Origin: Flavobacterium silvisoli
Lineage (GTDB): Bacteria > Bacteroidota > Bacteroidia > Flavobacteriales > Flavobacteriaceae
Assembly (NCBI RefSeq): GCF_004329815.1
Contig: NZ_SJPE01000002.1
Span: 62,001-126,000, forward strand
Reading direction: 5' to 3'
DNA: 64,000 nt
The notes under the pieces are model-generated. The model had not been told where the DNA came from and ran no database searches. It saw nothing but the letters and a program-made list of their open reading frames with translations. Made by a program: the position numbers and the translations under genes. Positions 44,792-52,084 of the stretch are shown here, piece by piece (the first letter of the stretch is position 1; each line of letters opens with the position of its first letter).

Positions 44792-45268
44792 TCAGCGGTT
44801 TAAATACCAAATACTTCCTGTCAAAACTGTAGCATAACTTACCCACGCTAAATAAGGCAGCAAGAGATAACTAGCTACTTTGTCAATTCGTTTGAACTGA
44901 CTGTAGGTTTCAAAAATCATCGTCCATAAAAGCAATATTTCGAAGAAAGCCAACATCGGATTCTGCAATCCAAAAAACAAGAATGACCATAAAGCATTCA
45001 ATGCCAATTGCACCAAAAAGAAAATGAAAGCTCGTTTTACATTGGCTTCATCCCTATCAATCAGATTCCAAATTCTTCCTGCTGCATATCCCATCAGTAC
45101 ATACAAAACCGTCCAAACCGGCGCAAAAACCCAATTCGGCGGATTAAAAACGGGCTTATTAAGCAGAGCATACCAAGTAGGAATATTATCCCGGGTCACA
45201 ATACTGGAAAAATAACCAACCGCCAAACAAGTCATGATTACAGTAGCTATACGGAGCGTTTTTTGCAT
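44792..45268 (-). CDS. tspO: TspO/MBR family membrane protein
   Basis: 158-residue five-helix membrane protein that binds porphyrins and, in homologues, sterols or other isoprenoid-derived ligands. Conserved features are the WYALLNKPVFNPPNWVFAPVWTVLYVLMGYAA block and NALWSFLFFGLQNPMLAFFEI, both highly typical of TspO. It is a single gene. It is divergent from the diphosphomevalonate decarboxylase gene, with two back-to-back -7 boxes in an 80-bp interval. Confidence 0.95.
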   Translation of the reverse strand: MQKTLRIATVIMTCLAVGYFSSIVTRDNIPTWYALLNKPVFNPPNWVFAPVWTVLYVLMGYAAGRIWNLIDRDEANVKRAFIFFLVQLALNALWSFLFFGLQNPMLAFFEILLLWTMIFETYSQFKRIDKVASYLLLPYLAWVSYATVLTGSIWYLNR

Positions 45269-45284
45269 TTCAAATTATTTTAGC

Positions 45285-45292
45285 CAAAGATA
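45285..45292 (-). promoter_or_regulatory. -7 box of the tspO promoter
   Basis: TATCTTTG on the minus strand, ending 16 nt before the tspO ATG at 45268. The identical octamer on the other strand serves mvaD, also 16 nt from its ATG. Confidence 0.6.
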
Positions 45293-45323
45293 CCACACAA
45301 TTTTTTACTATTTTTAAAAAAAG

Positions 45324-45331
45324 TATCTTTG
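45324..45331 (+). promoter_or_regulatory. -7 box of the mvaD promoter
   Basis: TATCTTTG, a perfect TAnnTTTG ending 16 nt before the mvaD ATG. Only 31 bp separate it from the oppositely oriented tspO box. Confidence 0.6.
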
Positions 45332-45347
45332 CCAAAATTTCAACCTT

Positions 45348-46439
45348 ATGATGACGGAAAAGGATTTTGTTGTTCCAAATTTCACCAACACAATTGAAAA
45401 CGGAACTTTTCAATGGAGTGCCCCCAGTAACATTGCCTTGGTAAAATATTGGGGAAAGAAAGACAACCAAATTCCGGCTAATCCTTCCGTTAGTTTTACG
45501 CTCAACAACTGTAAAACCATCACTAAATTGGGTTTTCAATCCCGTGAAAAAGATGGCGCTTTTTCTTTCGATTTGCTTTTTGAAGGACAACCCAAAGAAG
45601 CGTTCAAACCCAAGATTCAAAAATTTTTGGAGCGTATAGAAGCGTATTGCCCTTATTTGAAAAACTATCATTTTACGATTGACACCCACAACACCTTTCC
45701 GCACAGTTCCGGGATTGCATCTTCCGCTTCGGGAATGGCCGCTTTGGCAATGAATATTATGAGTTTGGAAAAAGCATTACAGCCAACCATGACAGAGAAT
45801 TACTTTTATCAAAAAGCTTCTTTCTTGGCGCGATTAGGTTCCGGAAGTGCTTGCCGAAGTGTAAAAGGCAGCGTAGTAGTTTGGGGAAATCATGCCGAAA
45901 TTGATGGCAGTTCCGATTTATTTGGCGTAGCATTTCCATCAAAAATCCATGACAATTTCAAAAATTATCAGGATACCATTCTTTTGGTTGATAAAGGCGA
46001 AAAACAAGTTTCCAGCACCGTTGGTCATGATTTGATGCACAACCATCCTTTTGCCAAACAGCGATTTGAGCAGGCTCATACTAATTTGTCAGCGATGAAA
46101 AGTGTTTTGGAAACTGGTAATTTGGAAAAATTTATAGAAATTACAGAAAGCGAAGCGCTGACACTGCACGCCATGATGATGACTTCGTTGCCTTATTTCA
46201 TTTTGATGAAGCCCAATACTTTGGAAATCATTAACCGAATTTGGAAGTTCAGAAACGAGACTAAAATTCCGGTTTGTTTTACGCTCGATGCCGGAGCGAA
46301 TGTGCATGTGCTGTATCCTGAAAATGTCAAAGAAAGTGTTTTGCAATTTATTACGGCTGAATTAGTTGGCTATTGTCAAAATGGTAACTATATTTGTGAT
46401 GGAATTGGATTTGGAAGTCAATTGATAATTGATAATTGA
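45348..46439 (+). CDS. mvaD: Diphosphomevalonate decarboxylase
   Basis: ATP-dependent decarboxylation of mevalonate diphosphate to isopentenyl diphosphate. The GHMP-fold motifs are those of the decarboxylase branch: SAPSNIALVKYWGK near residue 25, NPSVSFTLN, the ATP-site stretch HSSGIASSASGMAALAM and LGSGSACRSVKG with the conserved Ser/Arg, and MKPNTLEIINRIW. 363 residues. The last codons and the stop run into a heptamer tandem repeat, so the final residues LIIDN are encoded by the repeat. First gene of a run with mevalonate kinase and UbiA. Confidence 0.95.
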   Translation: MMTEKDFVVPNFTNTIENGTFQWSAPSNIALVKYWGKKDNQIPANPSVSFTLNNCKTITKLGFQSREKDGAFSFDLLFEGQPKEAFKPKIQKFLERIEAYCPYLKNYHFTIDTHNTFPHSSGIASSASGMAALAMNIMSLEKALQPTMTENYFYQKASFLARLGSGSACRSVKGSVVVWGNHAEIDGSSDLFGVAFPSKIHDNFKNYQDTILLVDKGEKQVSSTVGHDLMHNHPFAKQRFEQAHTNLSAMKSVLETGNLEKFIEITESEALTLHAMMMTSLPYFILMKPNTLEIINRIWKFRNETKIPVCFTLDAGANVHVLYPENVKESVLQFITAELVGYCQNGNYICDGIGFGSQLIIDN

Positions 46440-46466
46440 TAATTGATAATTGATAATTGATAATTG
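46421..46466 (+). repeat. Heptamer tandem repeat ATTGATA overlapping the mvaD stop
   Basis: Six perfect copies of ATTGATA (46421-46462) followed by a partial ATTG. The mvaD stop codon at 46437-46439 lies inside the array. The rotation AATTATC of the reverse complement recurs at 46828-46862, making the two arrays inverted. Confidence 0.95.
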
Positions 46467-46478
46467 CAAAATTAAAGA

Positions 46479-46829
46479 GTGTTGAAGAAAAACGTTATAA
46501 ATGACAAATCTTATGCGTTTGCCATAGAAATAGTTTCTCTTTATAAAGTTTTAACTGAAAGAAAGGAATTTGTTTTATCTAAACAATTGTTAGGTTCCGG
46601 CACATCAATAGGTGCGAATATCAGAGAATCATAACATGCTCAAAGCAAGACTGATTTTGTACACAAATTATCAATTGCTTTAAAAGAAGCCAATGAAACT
46701 GAATATTGGTTAGGTTTGTTACACGAAACGGAGTATCTAAGTCAGACCGAATTTGAAAATATAAAACCAAGAATAGTCGAATTATTAAAGTTGTTGACCA
46801 GTATAATTAATACTTCTAAAACAAAATAA
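46479..46829 (+). pseudogene. Four-helix-bundle (23S rRNA IVS-type) protein, broken by an internal stop
   Basis: Reading from GTG 46479 gives a 116-residue protein interrupted once, by TAA at 46632-46634. Before the stop it reads KSYAFAIEIVSLYKVLTE and LLGSGTSIGANIRES; after it, in the same frame, HAQSKTDFVHKLSIALKEA and NETEYWLGLLHETEYLS. These are the hallmarks of the S23/four-helix-bundle family, which includes proteins encoded in 23S rRNA intervening sequences and Avd of diversity-generating retroelements. Related proteins usually have Glu or Ala at the stop, so one substitution such as GAA to TAA explains it. No frameshift is seen. It is bracketed by inverted heptamer arrays. Confidence 0.85.
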
Positions 46830-46862
46830 TTATCAATTATCCATTGTTAATTATCCATTAAA
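46828..46862 (+). repeat. Heptamer repeat AATTATC, right flank of the pseudogene
   Basis: Five consecutive 7-nt units: AATTATC, AATTATC, CATTGTT, AATTATC, CATTAAA. AATTATC is a rotation of the reverse complement of the ATTGATA unit left of the pseudogene. The array runs up to 2 nt before the mevalonate kinase ATG at 46865. Confidence 0.85.
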
Positions 46863-46864
46863 AT

Positions 46865-47803
46865 ATGAAAGGACCCTTATTTTACTCAAAAATTTTACTC
46901 TTCGGGGAGTATGGAATTATCAAAGATTCTAAAGGCTTATCCATTCCTTATAACTTTTACAACGGCGCTTTGAAAGTGGATGAAAATCCCTCTCAGGAAG
47001 CCATTGCTTCTAATGCAAGTTTGAAGCGATTTGCCACCTATCTGGAAGAATTACAAAAAGAACAACCCGACTTAGTGACCTTTAATATCGATACCCTGAA
47101 AACAGATGTTGAGCGAGGCATGTACTTTGACTCCAGCATTCCGCAAGGGTATGGTGTAGGCAGTAGCGGTGCATTGGTAGCAGCTATTTATGATAAATAT
47201 GCCCATGCTAAAATCACGGTTTTGGAAAATCTGACGCGTGAAAAACTGTTGCAGTTGAAAGCTATTTTTGCTCAAATGGAATCATTTTTTCACGGTAAAA
47301 GTTCAGGTCTTGACCCGTTGAACAGCTATTTGAGTATACCAATTCTGATTAATTCTAAGGATAATATTGAAGCAACCGGCATTCCGTCGCAAAGCGCTAC
47401 CGGTAAAGGAGCCGTGTTTTTGTTAGACTCTGGCATTGTGGGCGAAACGGCTCCAATGGTCAATATTTTCATGGAAAACCTAAAAGAAGAAGGATTCCGC
47501 AGAATGCTGAAAAACCAATTTGTAAAATACACCGATGCTTGTGTGGAAAATTTCTTGGGAGGCGATATGAAATCGCTTTTTGAAAACACCAAAAAACTGT
47601 CGAAGGTCGTATTGAACAACTTCAAACCTATGATTCCGGAAGCTTTTCACGGAGTTTGGCAAAAAGGGATTGACACTAACGATTACTATTTAAAACTTTG
47701 CGGTTCAGGGGGAGGAGGCTACATTTTGGGCTTCACTCAGGATTTAGAAAAAGCCAAACAATCGCTCAAAGACTACAAACTGGAGGTGGTTTACCAATTC
47801 TAA
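46865..47803 (+). CDS. GHMP-family mevalonate kinase
   Basis: 312-residue GHMP kinase, best read as mevalonate kinase. It opens with YSKILLFGEYGIIKDSKGLSIP, has the ATP loop SSIPQGYGVGSSGALVAA, the conserved GKSSGLDPLNSYLS, and the third GHMP motif LCGSGGGGYILGF. Sequence similarity to textbook mevalonate kinases is low at the ends, so assignment leans on context: mvaD lies upstream and a prenyltransferase downstream. The GYDIA-type kinase at 35321 would be the second kinase. Its ATG is 2 nt after a heptamer array, with no recognisable -7 box, so it may depend on transcription from mvaD through the pseudogene. Confidence 0.88.
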   Translation: MKGPLFYSKILLFGEYGIIKDSKGLSIPYNFYNGALKVDENPSQEAIASNASLKRFATYLEELQKEQPDLVTFNIDTLKTDVERGMYFDSSIPQGYGVGSSGALVAAIYDKYAHAKITVLENLTREKLLQLKAIFAQMESFFHGKSSGLDPLNSYLSIPILINSKDNIEATGIPSQSATGKGAVFLLDSGIVGETAPMVNIFMENLKEEGFRRMLKNQFVKYTDACVENFLGGDMKSLFENTKKLSKVVLNNFKPMIPEAFHGVWQKGIDTNDYYLKLCGSGGGGYILGFTQDLEKAKQSLKDYKLEVVYQF

Positions 47804-47822
47804 TTCACAACCCAAAACACTA

Positions 47823-48743
47823 ATGTTAAGCCGAAAAAACAAGCATCGCATACTGAAAATCATCAGTCTGTTTTCTGTGGTGCGCGGCTACAACATTCCG
47901 GTCATTGTATTGGCGCAGTACTTGTCTGCTATTTTCATTTTGGCTCCCGAAAACAAGAGGGCTCTGAGCGTTTTGCTCGATTTCAATCTGTTCATCATTG
48001 TTTTGGTTTCGGGGTTGACCATTGCTTCGGGTTACATCATCAATAATTTTTACGACAGCAAGAAAGATTTAATCAATAGGCCAAATAAGTCACAACTCGA
48101 CCGGCTGGTGAGTCAGAAAACAAAACTAGAGGTTTATTTTACCGTAAATTTCATTGTGGCGCTTCTGGCCTGCTTTGTGTCTTTTCGTGCCGTGATGTTT
48201 TTTTCGGTTTACATCTTTCTGATTTGGTTTTATTCGCACAAGCTCAAAAAGATTGTGGTAGTTGGGAACCTGACAGCTTCTTTTTTGGCTGTGCTTCCTT
48301 TTTTTGCCATTTTACTTTATTACAAAACCTTATATCCGCAGATTTTAGCTCATGCAACTTTCTTGTTTTTGTTGATTCTGATTCGGGAAATGATCAAGGA
48401 TTTGGAAAACATTAAAGGCGATATCGCCAATGATTACCAAACGATTCCTGTGTTATTTGGAGAAACTTTTTCCAAAAAAATCATCACTTTGCTGACACTT
48501 TCAACCGTGATTCCGGTTTATTTTTTAATCGAAGTTTATGATGTAGGATACATGGATATTTACTTTTATATCAGTCTGATTATTCTGATTTTCTTTCTAC
48601 AAAAACTGTGGAAATCTAATACCAAACCCGATTATCTGAAACTGCATAACATTTTAAAATTTTTGGTGGTATCGGGAGTTTTCAGCATTATGCTTATCAA
48701 TCCGGAAGTCCTCATTCACGGCAAACGGCTCCTGAAATTGTAA
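47823..48743 (+). CDS. UbiA-family prenyltransferase
   Basis: 306-residue integral membrane prenyltransferase with about eight helices. The first Asp-rich motif is NNFYDSKKD (Asn74-Asp82) followed by INRP, and the second is KDLENIKGDIANDYQTIPV. This resembles the archaeal-like branch (geranylgeranylglyceryl phosphate geranylgeranyltransferase) more than ubiquinone or heme O enzymes, in my reading. It lies 19 nt after mevalonate kinase, so it is probably in the same unit and draws on the same isoprenoid pool. The acceptor, whether a glycerol phosphate ether or a quinone precursor, cannot be fixed from sequence alone. Confidence 0.88.
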   Translation: MLSRKNKHRILKIISLFSVVRGYNIPVIVLAQYLSAIFILAPENKRALSVLLDFNLFIIVLVSGLTIASGYIINNFYDSKKDLINRPNKSQLDRLVSQKTKLEVYFTVNFIVALLACFVSFRAVMFFSVYIFLIWFYSHKLKKIVVVGNLTASFLAVLPFFAILLYYKTLYPQILAHATFLFLLILIREMIKDLENIKGDIANDYQTIPVLFGETFSKKIITLLTLSTVIPVYFLIEVYDVGYMDIYFYISLIILIFFLQKLWKSNTKPDYLKLHNILKFLVVSGVFSIMLINPEVLIHGKRLLKL

Positions 48744-48751
48744 CAAATGAG

Positions 48752-48835
48752 GAGCGAAAGCTCAGCGCCATTGCTACACCATTTTCCCGCTTTCCGCGTT
48801 ACACGGTAACTGCTGCAATCGGGGCTAAAAACTAT
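48752..48835 (+). other. G+C-rich structured spacer between ubiA-like and rluB-like genes
   Basis: This 84-nt stretch is clearly richer in G+C than its surroundings. It contains GAGC-GAAA-GCTC (48752-48763, a GNRA-type hairpin), a GTTAC-ACG-GTAAC hairpin (48798-48810), and ends in CTGCTGCAATCGGGGCTAAAAACT. No open frame and no T-run. I vaguely recall similar strings between genes in other Flavobacterium genomes, so it may be a dispersed intergenic repeat. Confidence 0.45.
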
Positions 48836-48848
48836 CCATAGAAAAGCG

Positions 48849-48856
48849 TATCTTTG
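48849..48856 (+). promoter_or_regulatory. -7 box ahead of the pseudouridine synthase gene
   Basis: TATCTTTG, ending 19 nt before ATG 48876. It is the same octamer used at tspO, mvaD and the phosphodiesterase gene. Confidence 0.55.
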
Positions 48857-48875
48857 CCCGGTAAATGACATTCCC

Positions 48876-49787
48876 ATGAATAAGAAAGACGGCAATAATA
48901 AACGAAGTAGCTCCAGAACCAACAGTTCCAGACCTAGCGCGAACAAACCAAAGCCAGCACTGCCGAAACGCTCGCAAAAACCAAAAAAGGACAACCCCGC
49001 CGCCGCTGAAAACGCTGCAAAAAAAGGAGGAAGACCTGAAAAAACCGTGCGTCAAAACTCACCCAGAGCTTTAAAATCAGACGATATCCGTTTGAACAAG
49101 TACATCTCGAACTCGGGCGTATGCTCGCGTCGTGATGCAGATATTTACATCCAATCAGGGAATGTGAAAGTAAACGGAGAAGTGATTACCGAAATGGGGT
49201 ACAAGGTAAAACCGGGCGATGTAGTCAATTTTGACGGAGCTGTTTTGACGCCGGAGCGCAAGGAATATGTTTTGCTTAACAAACCCAAAAATTTCACGAC
49301 TTCAAACGAAGACGATGGCGATCACAGAAATGTATTGGAGTTGGTACGGGCAGCAACCAAAGCCAAACTGCAACCCATCGGCAGAATGGACAAAAATACT
49401 ACCGGTCTATTGGTATTTACCAATGATACGGATATGATTCGAAAGTTCAGTTTGCCCAACCAGAAATCGACCAAAATTTATCAGGTTTCCCTCGATCGCA
49501 ATTTGAAATTTGAAGATTTAGAGAAAATTGCGGGTGGTGTTACTCTTGACGGTCATAAACTATTTGTAGATGAAATCTCGTATATAGACGGAGAGCCTAA
49601 AACCGAAATTGGGTTGAAACTGAGAACTCCTAATGTAAAAGTTGTTCGTGCTATTTTTGAAAGTTTTAAATACGATGTCTTAAAAATTGACCGCGTTTCT
49701 TTTGCCGGATTGACCAAAAAGAATTTACCGCGAGGCAATTGGCGTTTCCTGACAGAACAGGAGATTATCAATTTGAAAAACGTTTAA
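48876..49787 (+). CDS. Ribosomal large-subunit pseudouridine synthase, RluB/RsuA family
   Basis: Modifies a uridine in rRNA to pseudouridine. Residues 1 to about 65 are a Lys/Ser/Pro-rich low-complexity tail (SSSRTNSSRPSANKPKPA) typical of Bacteroidota members. Residues about 70-125 form an S4 RNA-binding domain (IRLNKYISNSGVCSRRDADIYI). The catalytic domain follows with LLNKPKNFTTS and GRMDKNTTGLLVFTND, where Asp172 is the catalytic aspartate. 303 residues. Monocistronic between its own -7 box and a terminator. RluB, RluE, RluF and RsuA cannot be separated by eye. Confidence 0.92.
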   Translation: MNKKDGNNKRSSSRTNSSRPSANKPKPALPKRSQKPKKDNPAAAENAAKKGGRPEKTVRQNSPRALKSDDIRLNKYISNSGVCSRRDADIYIQSGNVKVNGEVITEMGYKVKPGDVVNFDGAVLTPERKEYVLLNKPKNFTTSNEDDGDHRNVLELVRAATKAKLQPIGRMDKNTTGLLVFTNDTDMIRKFSLPNQKSTKIYQVSLDRNLKFEDLEKIAGGVTLDGHKLFVDEISYIDGEPKTEIGLKLRTPNVKVVRAIFESFKYDVLKIDRVSFAGLTKKNLPRGNWRFLTEQEIINLKNV

Positions 49788-49808
49788 TTAAGTATATTTA
49801 TCCTTGAG

Positions 49809-49841
49809 AATCCTCTGGTTTTGATAACGAGAGGATTTTTT
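49809..49841 (+). terminator. Intrinsic terminator after the pseudouridine synthase gene
   Basis: An 8-bp stem AATCCTCT / AGAGGATT with a 13-nt loop, followed by TTTTTATTT. It is just upstream of the next gene, which begins at 49853. Confidence 0.75.
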
Positions 49842-49852
49842 ATTTAACAATT

Positions 49853-50215
49853 ATGTCAGCAGAAAAAAACTTATCAATTGCGCATCTTTGGTTTGAAGCC
49901 TTTAATGCGCACAACCTGGAAAAACTATTATCATTATACGATGAGGAAGCGGAACATTTCAGTCCGAAACTAAAACTACGTCATCCCGAAACCAAAGGCT
50001 TGGTTAGCGGAAAAGAAGCTTTGCGCTCTTGGTGGCAGGATGCCTTTGACCGTTTGCCTACTTTGCATTATATAGTAACTTCACTGACCTCAAATTCCGA
50101 TCGGGTTTTTATGGAATACATCCGAACGGTGGCCAATGAAGACGATATGTTGGTGGCCGAGGTGTTGGAAATCAAAGACAGCAGAATCATTGCTTCGAGG
50201 GTATACCACGGATAA
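49853..50215 (+). CDS. SnoaL/NTF2-like protein
   Basis: 120 residues of the NTF2-like cone fold: HLWFEAFNAHNLEKLLSLYDEEAEHFSPKL at the start and a C-terminal sheet with VFMEYIRTVANEDDMLVAEVLEIKDSRIIASRVYHG. These proteins can be isomerases, cyclases or ligand carriers, and nothing in the neighbourhood fixes the role. No signal peptide. The start codon is 12 nt after a terminator T-run, and a near-match -7 box (TATATTTA around 49794) lies before that terminator, so the promoter is uncertain. Confidence 0.85.
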   Translation: MSAEKNLSIAHLWFEAFNAHNLEKLLSLYDEEAEHFSPKLKLRHPETKGLVSGKEALRSWWQDAFDRLPTLHYIVTSLTSNSDRVFMEYIRTVANEDDMLVAEVLEIKDSRIIASRVYHG

Positions 50216-50281
50216 TTTATCATATCATTAACAAATCTATTGACCAAAAACAGATAGTTTTATCGAACTAAACCATTCTTT

Positions 50282-52048
50282 ATGAAAAACTTATATTCTT
50301 TTTCAGCGATGCTTTTTTTGTCATTGCTTTTTGTAAACTGTAAGTCTGAGCAGAAAACACAAGATTTCAAAGCGATAACCGCTGCTTATTTTAAAGAGAA
50401 AAACGAATTGAATCCGCTAGAAGCCACCTTAAACGGTCAGAGCGAATACAACGATCAATTGGTTTTTGAAATGACTGATTCGTACCGAAATAAGAAAAAA
50501 GCATTTTACCAAAAATATTTGGATGAGTTGCAGACTATTGACACATCAAAGCTTACCGCCGAAGAACAGAACAGCTATGACATCATGAAATGGGAAGCTG
50601 AAGTTGGGCTCGATTTACTGAAACAAAACGCCAATTTGGTGCCGATAGAACAGTTTGACGGAACGCATTTGACCATGGGACAATTTGCCAGCGCCGAAAG
50701 TGCACAACCCTTCAAAACCGTAAAAGATTATGAAAATTTCCTGAAAAGAATTGATTTGTATTCGATTTGGATTGACTCTGCCATGGTATACATGAAAAAG
50801 GGAATGCAACAAAAAGTGACTTTGCCCAAAGCGTTAGCCGAGAAAGTAATTCCTCAATTTGAATCGATTATCACTCCAAAAACGGAAGACAATTTGTTTT
50901 ACTCGAGCTGTAAAAAATTCCCGGCTGATTTTACCGAACAACAAAAAAGCAATTTATCTCAACAATATAGTGCAGCAATCAATGAAAAATTAACCCCGCA
51001 GTTTCAAAAACTGATTGCTTTCATGAAAACAGAATACGTTCCGGCGTGCAGAACTACCAGTGGGATTGGCAGTATTAAAGGCGGAAACGAGCTTTATAAA
51101 GTTTATGTAAAACAATGGACCACGACTGATAAAACTCCTGAAGAAATTCACGAATTAGGACTCAAAGAAGTGGCGCGCATCAAAGCCGAAATGGAAAAAG
51201 TGAAGGAACAAGTTGGTTTCAAAGGAACCATTATCGAGTTCTTTGATTACGTGAGAAACAATCCGAAACTGAAACCGTTCAAAAAACCGGAAGAAGTGAT
51301 TGCTAATTTTGAGCGAATACACAAAATCATCACCCCTAATGTGAACAAATTTTTTTCATTGCAGCCAAAGACTCCTTTTCAAATCAAAAGAACAGAAGCC
51401 TTCCGCGAAAAAACAGCCAGTGCCGAGTACATGCAAGGTTCTGCTGACGGCACAAGACCCGGAACTTTTTATGTGCCGATTCCTGATGTAGCCAATTACA
51501 ACTACTACGGAGATGAGGATTTGTTTTTGCACGAAGCCATTCCGGGACATCATTTCCAAATTTCGCTGCAACAGGAAAACAAAGACTTACCCGATTTCAG
51601 AAAGTTCAATTGGTTTGGAGCTTATGGCGAAGGTTGGGCTTTGTACACCGAAAGTTTAGGAAAAGAACTGGGATTATACACCGATCCTTTTCAATACTTT
51701 GGAATGTTAGGTAATGAAATGCACCGTGCCATTCGTTTGGTGGTCGACACCGGTTTACATGCCAAAGGATGGACCCGCGAACAAGCCATTGCTTATTCTT
51801 TGGAAAACGAAGCCGAAAGCGAAGCCAGCATCATATCTGAAATTGAACGTTATATGGCCATTCCGGGACAAGCATTGTCATACAAAATAGGACAATTGAA
51901 AATATTGGAATTGAGACAAAAAGCACAAGACCAACTCAAAGACAAATTTGACATCAAGGTCTTCCATCAAAAAGTACTCGAATCAGGAGTGATGCCATTG
52001 GCATTATTAGAAAAGAAAATTGACCAGTGGATTGCAACCGGAAAATAA
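50282..52048 (+). CDS. DUF885 family lipoprotein, putative metallopeptidase
   Basis: 588 residues. The lipoprotein signal peptide ends at Cys20 (SLLFVNC). The rest is a mostly helical DUF885 domain. It contains the zinc-protease-like motif HEAIPGHHFQ at about residues 416-425 and a downstream GEGWALYTESLGKELG with a likely third ligand Glu, so a gluzincin-like peptidase is plausible. Ligand assignment is by resemblance to the HExxGH pattern, not proven. Monocistronic, ending at a strong terminator. Confidence 0.9.
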   Translation: MKNLYSFSAMLFLSLLFVNCKSEQKTQDFKAITAAYFKEKNELNPLEATLNGQSEYNDQLVFEMTDSYRNKKKAFYQKYLDELQTIDTSKLTAEEQNSYDIMKWEAEVGLDLLKQNANLVPIEQFDGTHLTMGQFASAESAQPFKTVKDYENFLKRIDLYSIWIDSAMVYMKKGMQQKVTLPKALAEKVIPQFESIITPKTEDNLFYSSCKKFPADFTEQQKSNLSQQYSAAINEKLTPQFQKLIAFMKTEYVPACRTTSGIGSIKGGNELYKVYVKQWTTTDKTPEEIHELGLKEVARIKAEMEKVKEQVGFKGTIIEFFDYVRNNPKLKPFKKPEEVIANFERIHKIITPNVNKFFSLQPKTPFQIKRTEAFREKTASAEYMQGSADGTRPGTFYVPIPDVANYNYYGDEDLFLHEAIPGHHFQISLQQENKDLPDFRKFNWFGAYGEGWALYTESLGKELGLYTDPFQYFGMLGNEMHRAIRLVVDTGLHAKGWTREQAIAYSLENEAESEASIISEIERYMAIPGQALSYKIGQLKILELRQKAQDQLKDKFDIKVFHQKVLESGVMPLALLEKKIDQWIATGK

Positions 52049-52050
52049 TC

Positions 52051-52081
52051 AAAAAGCCTCTCTTAAACGGAGAGGCTTTTT
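52051..52081. terminator. Bidirectional intrinsic terminator
   Basis: A 12-bp stem AAAAAGCCTCTC / GAGAGGCTTTTT with loop TTAAACG, between the DUF885 gene and the convergent coiled-coil gene that ends at 52085. Confidence 0.9.
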
Positions 52082-52084
52082 AAT

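Noticed and set aside
46421..46862. Possible CRISPR array
   Set aside because: Units are 7 nt with no spacers, and the interval between the arrays encodes a recognisable broken protein. No cas genes.
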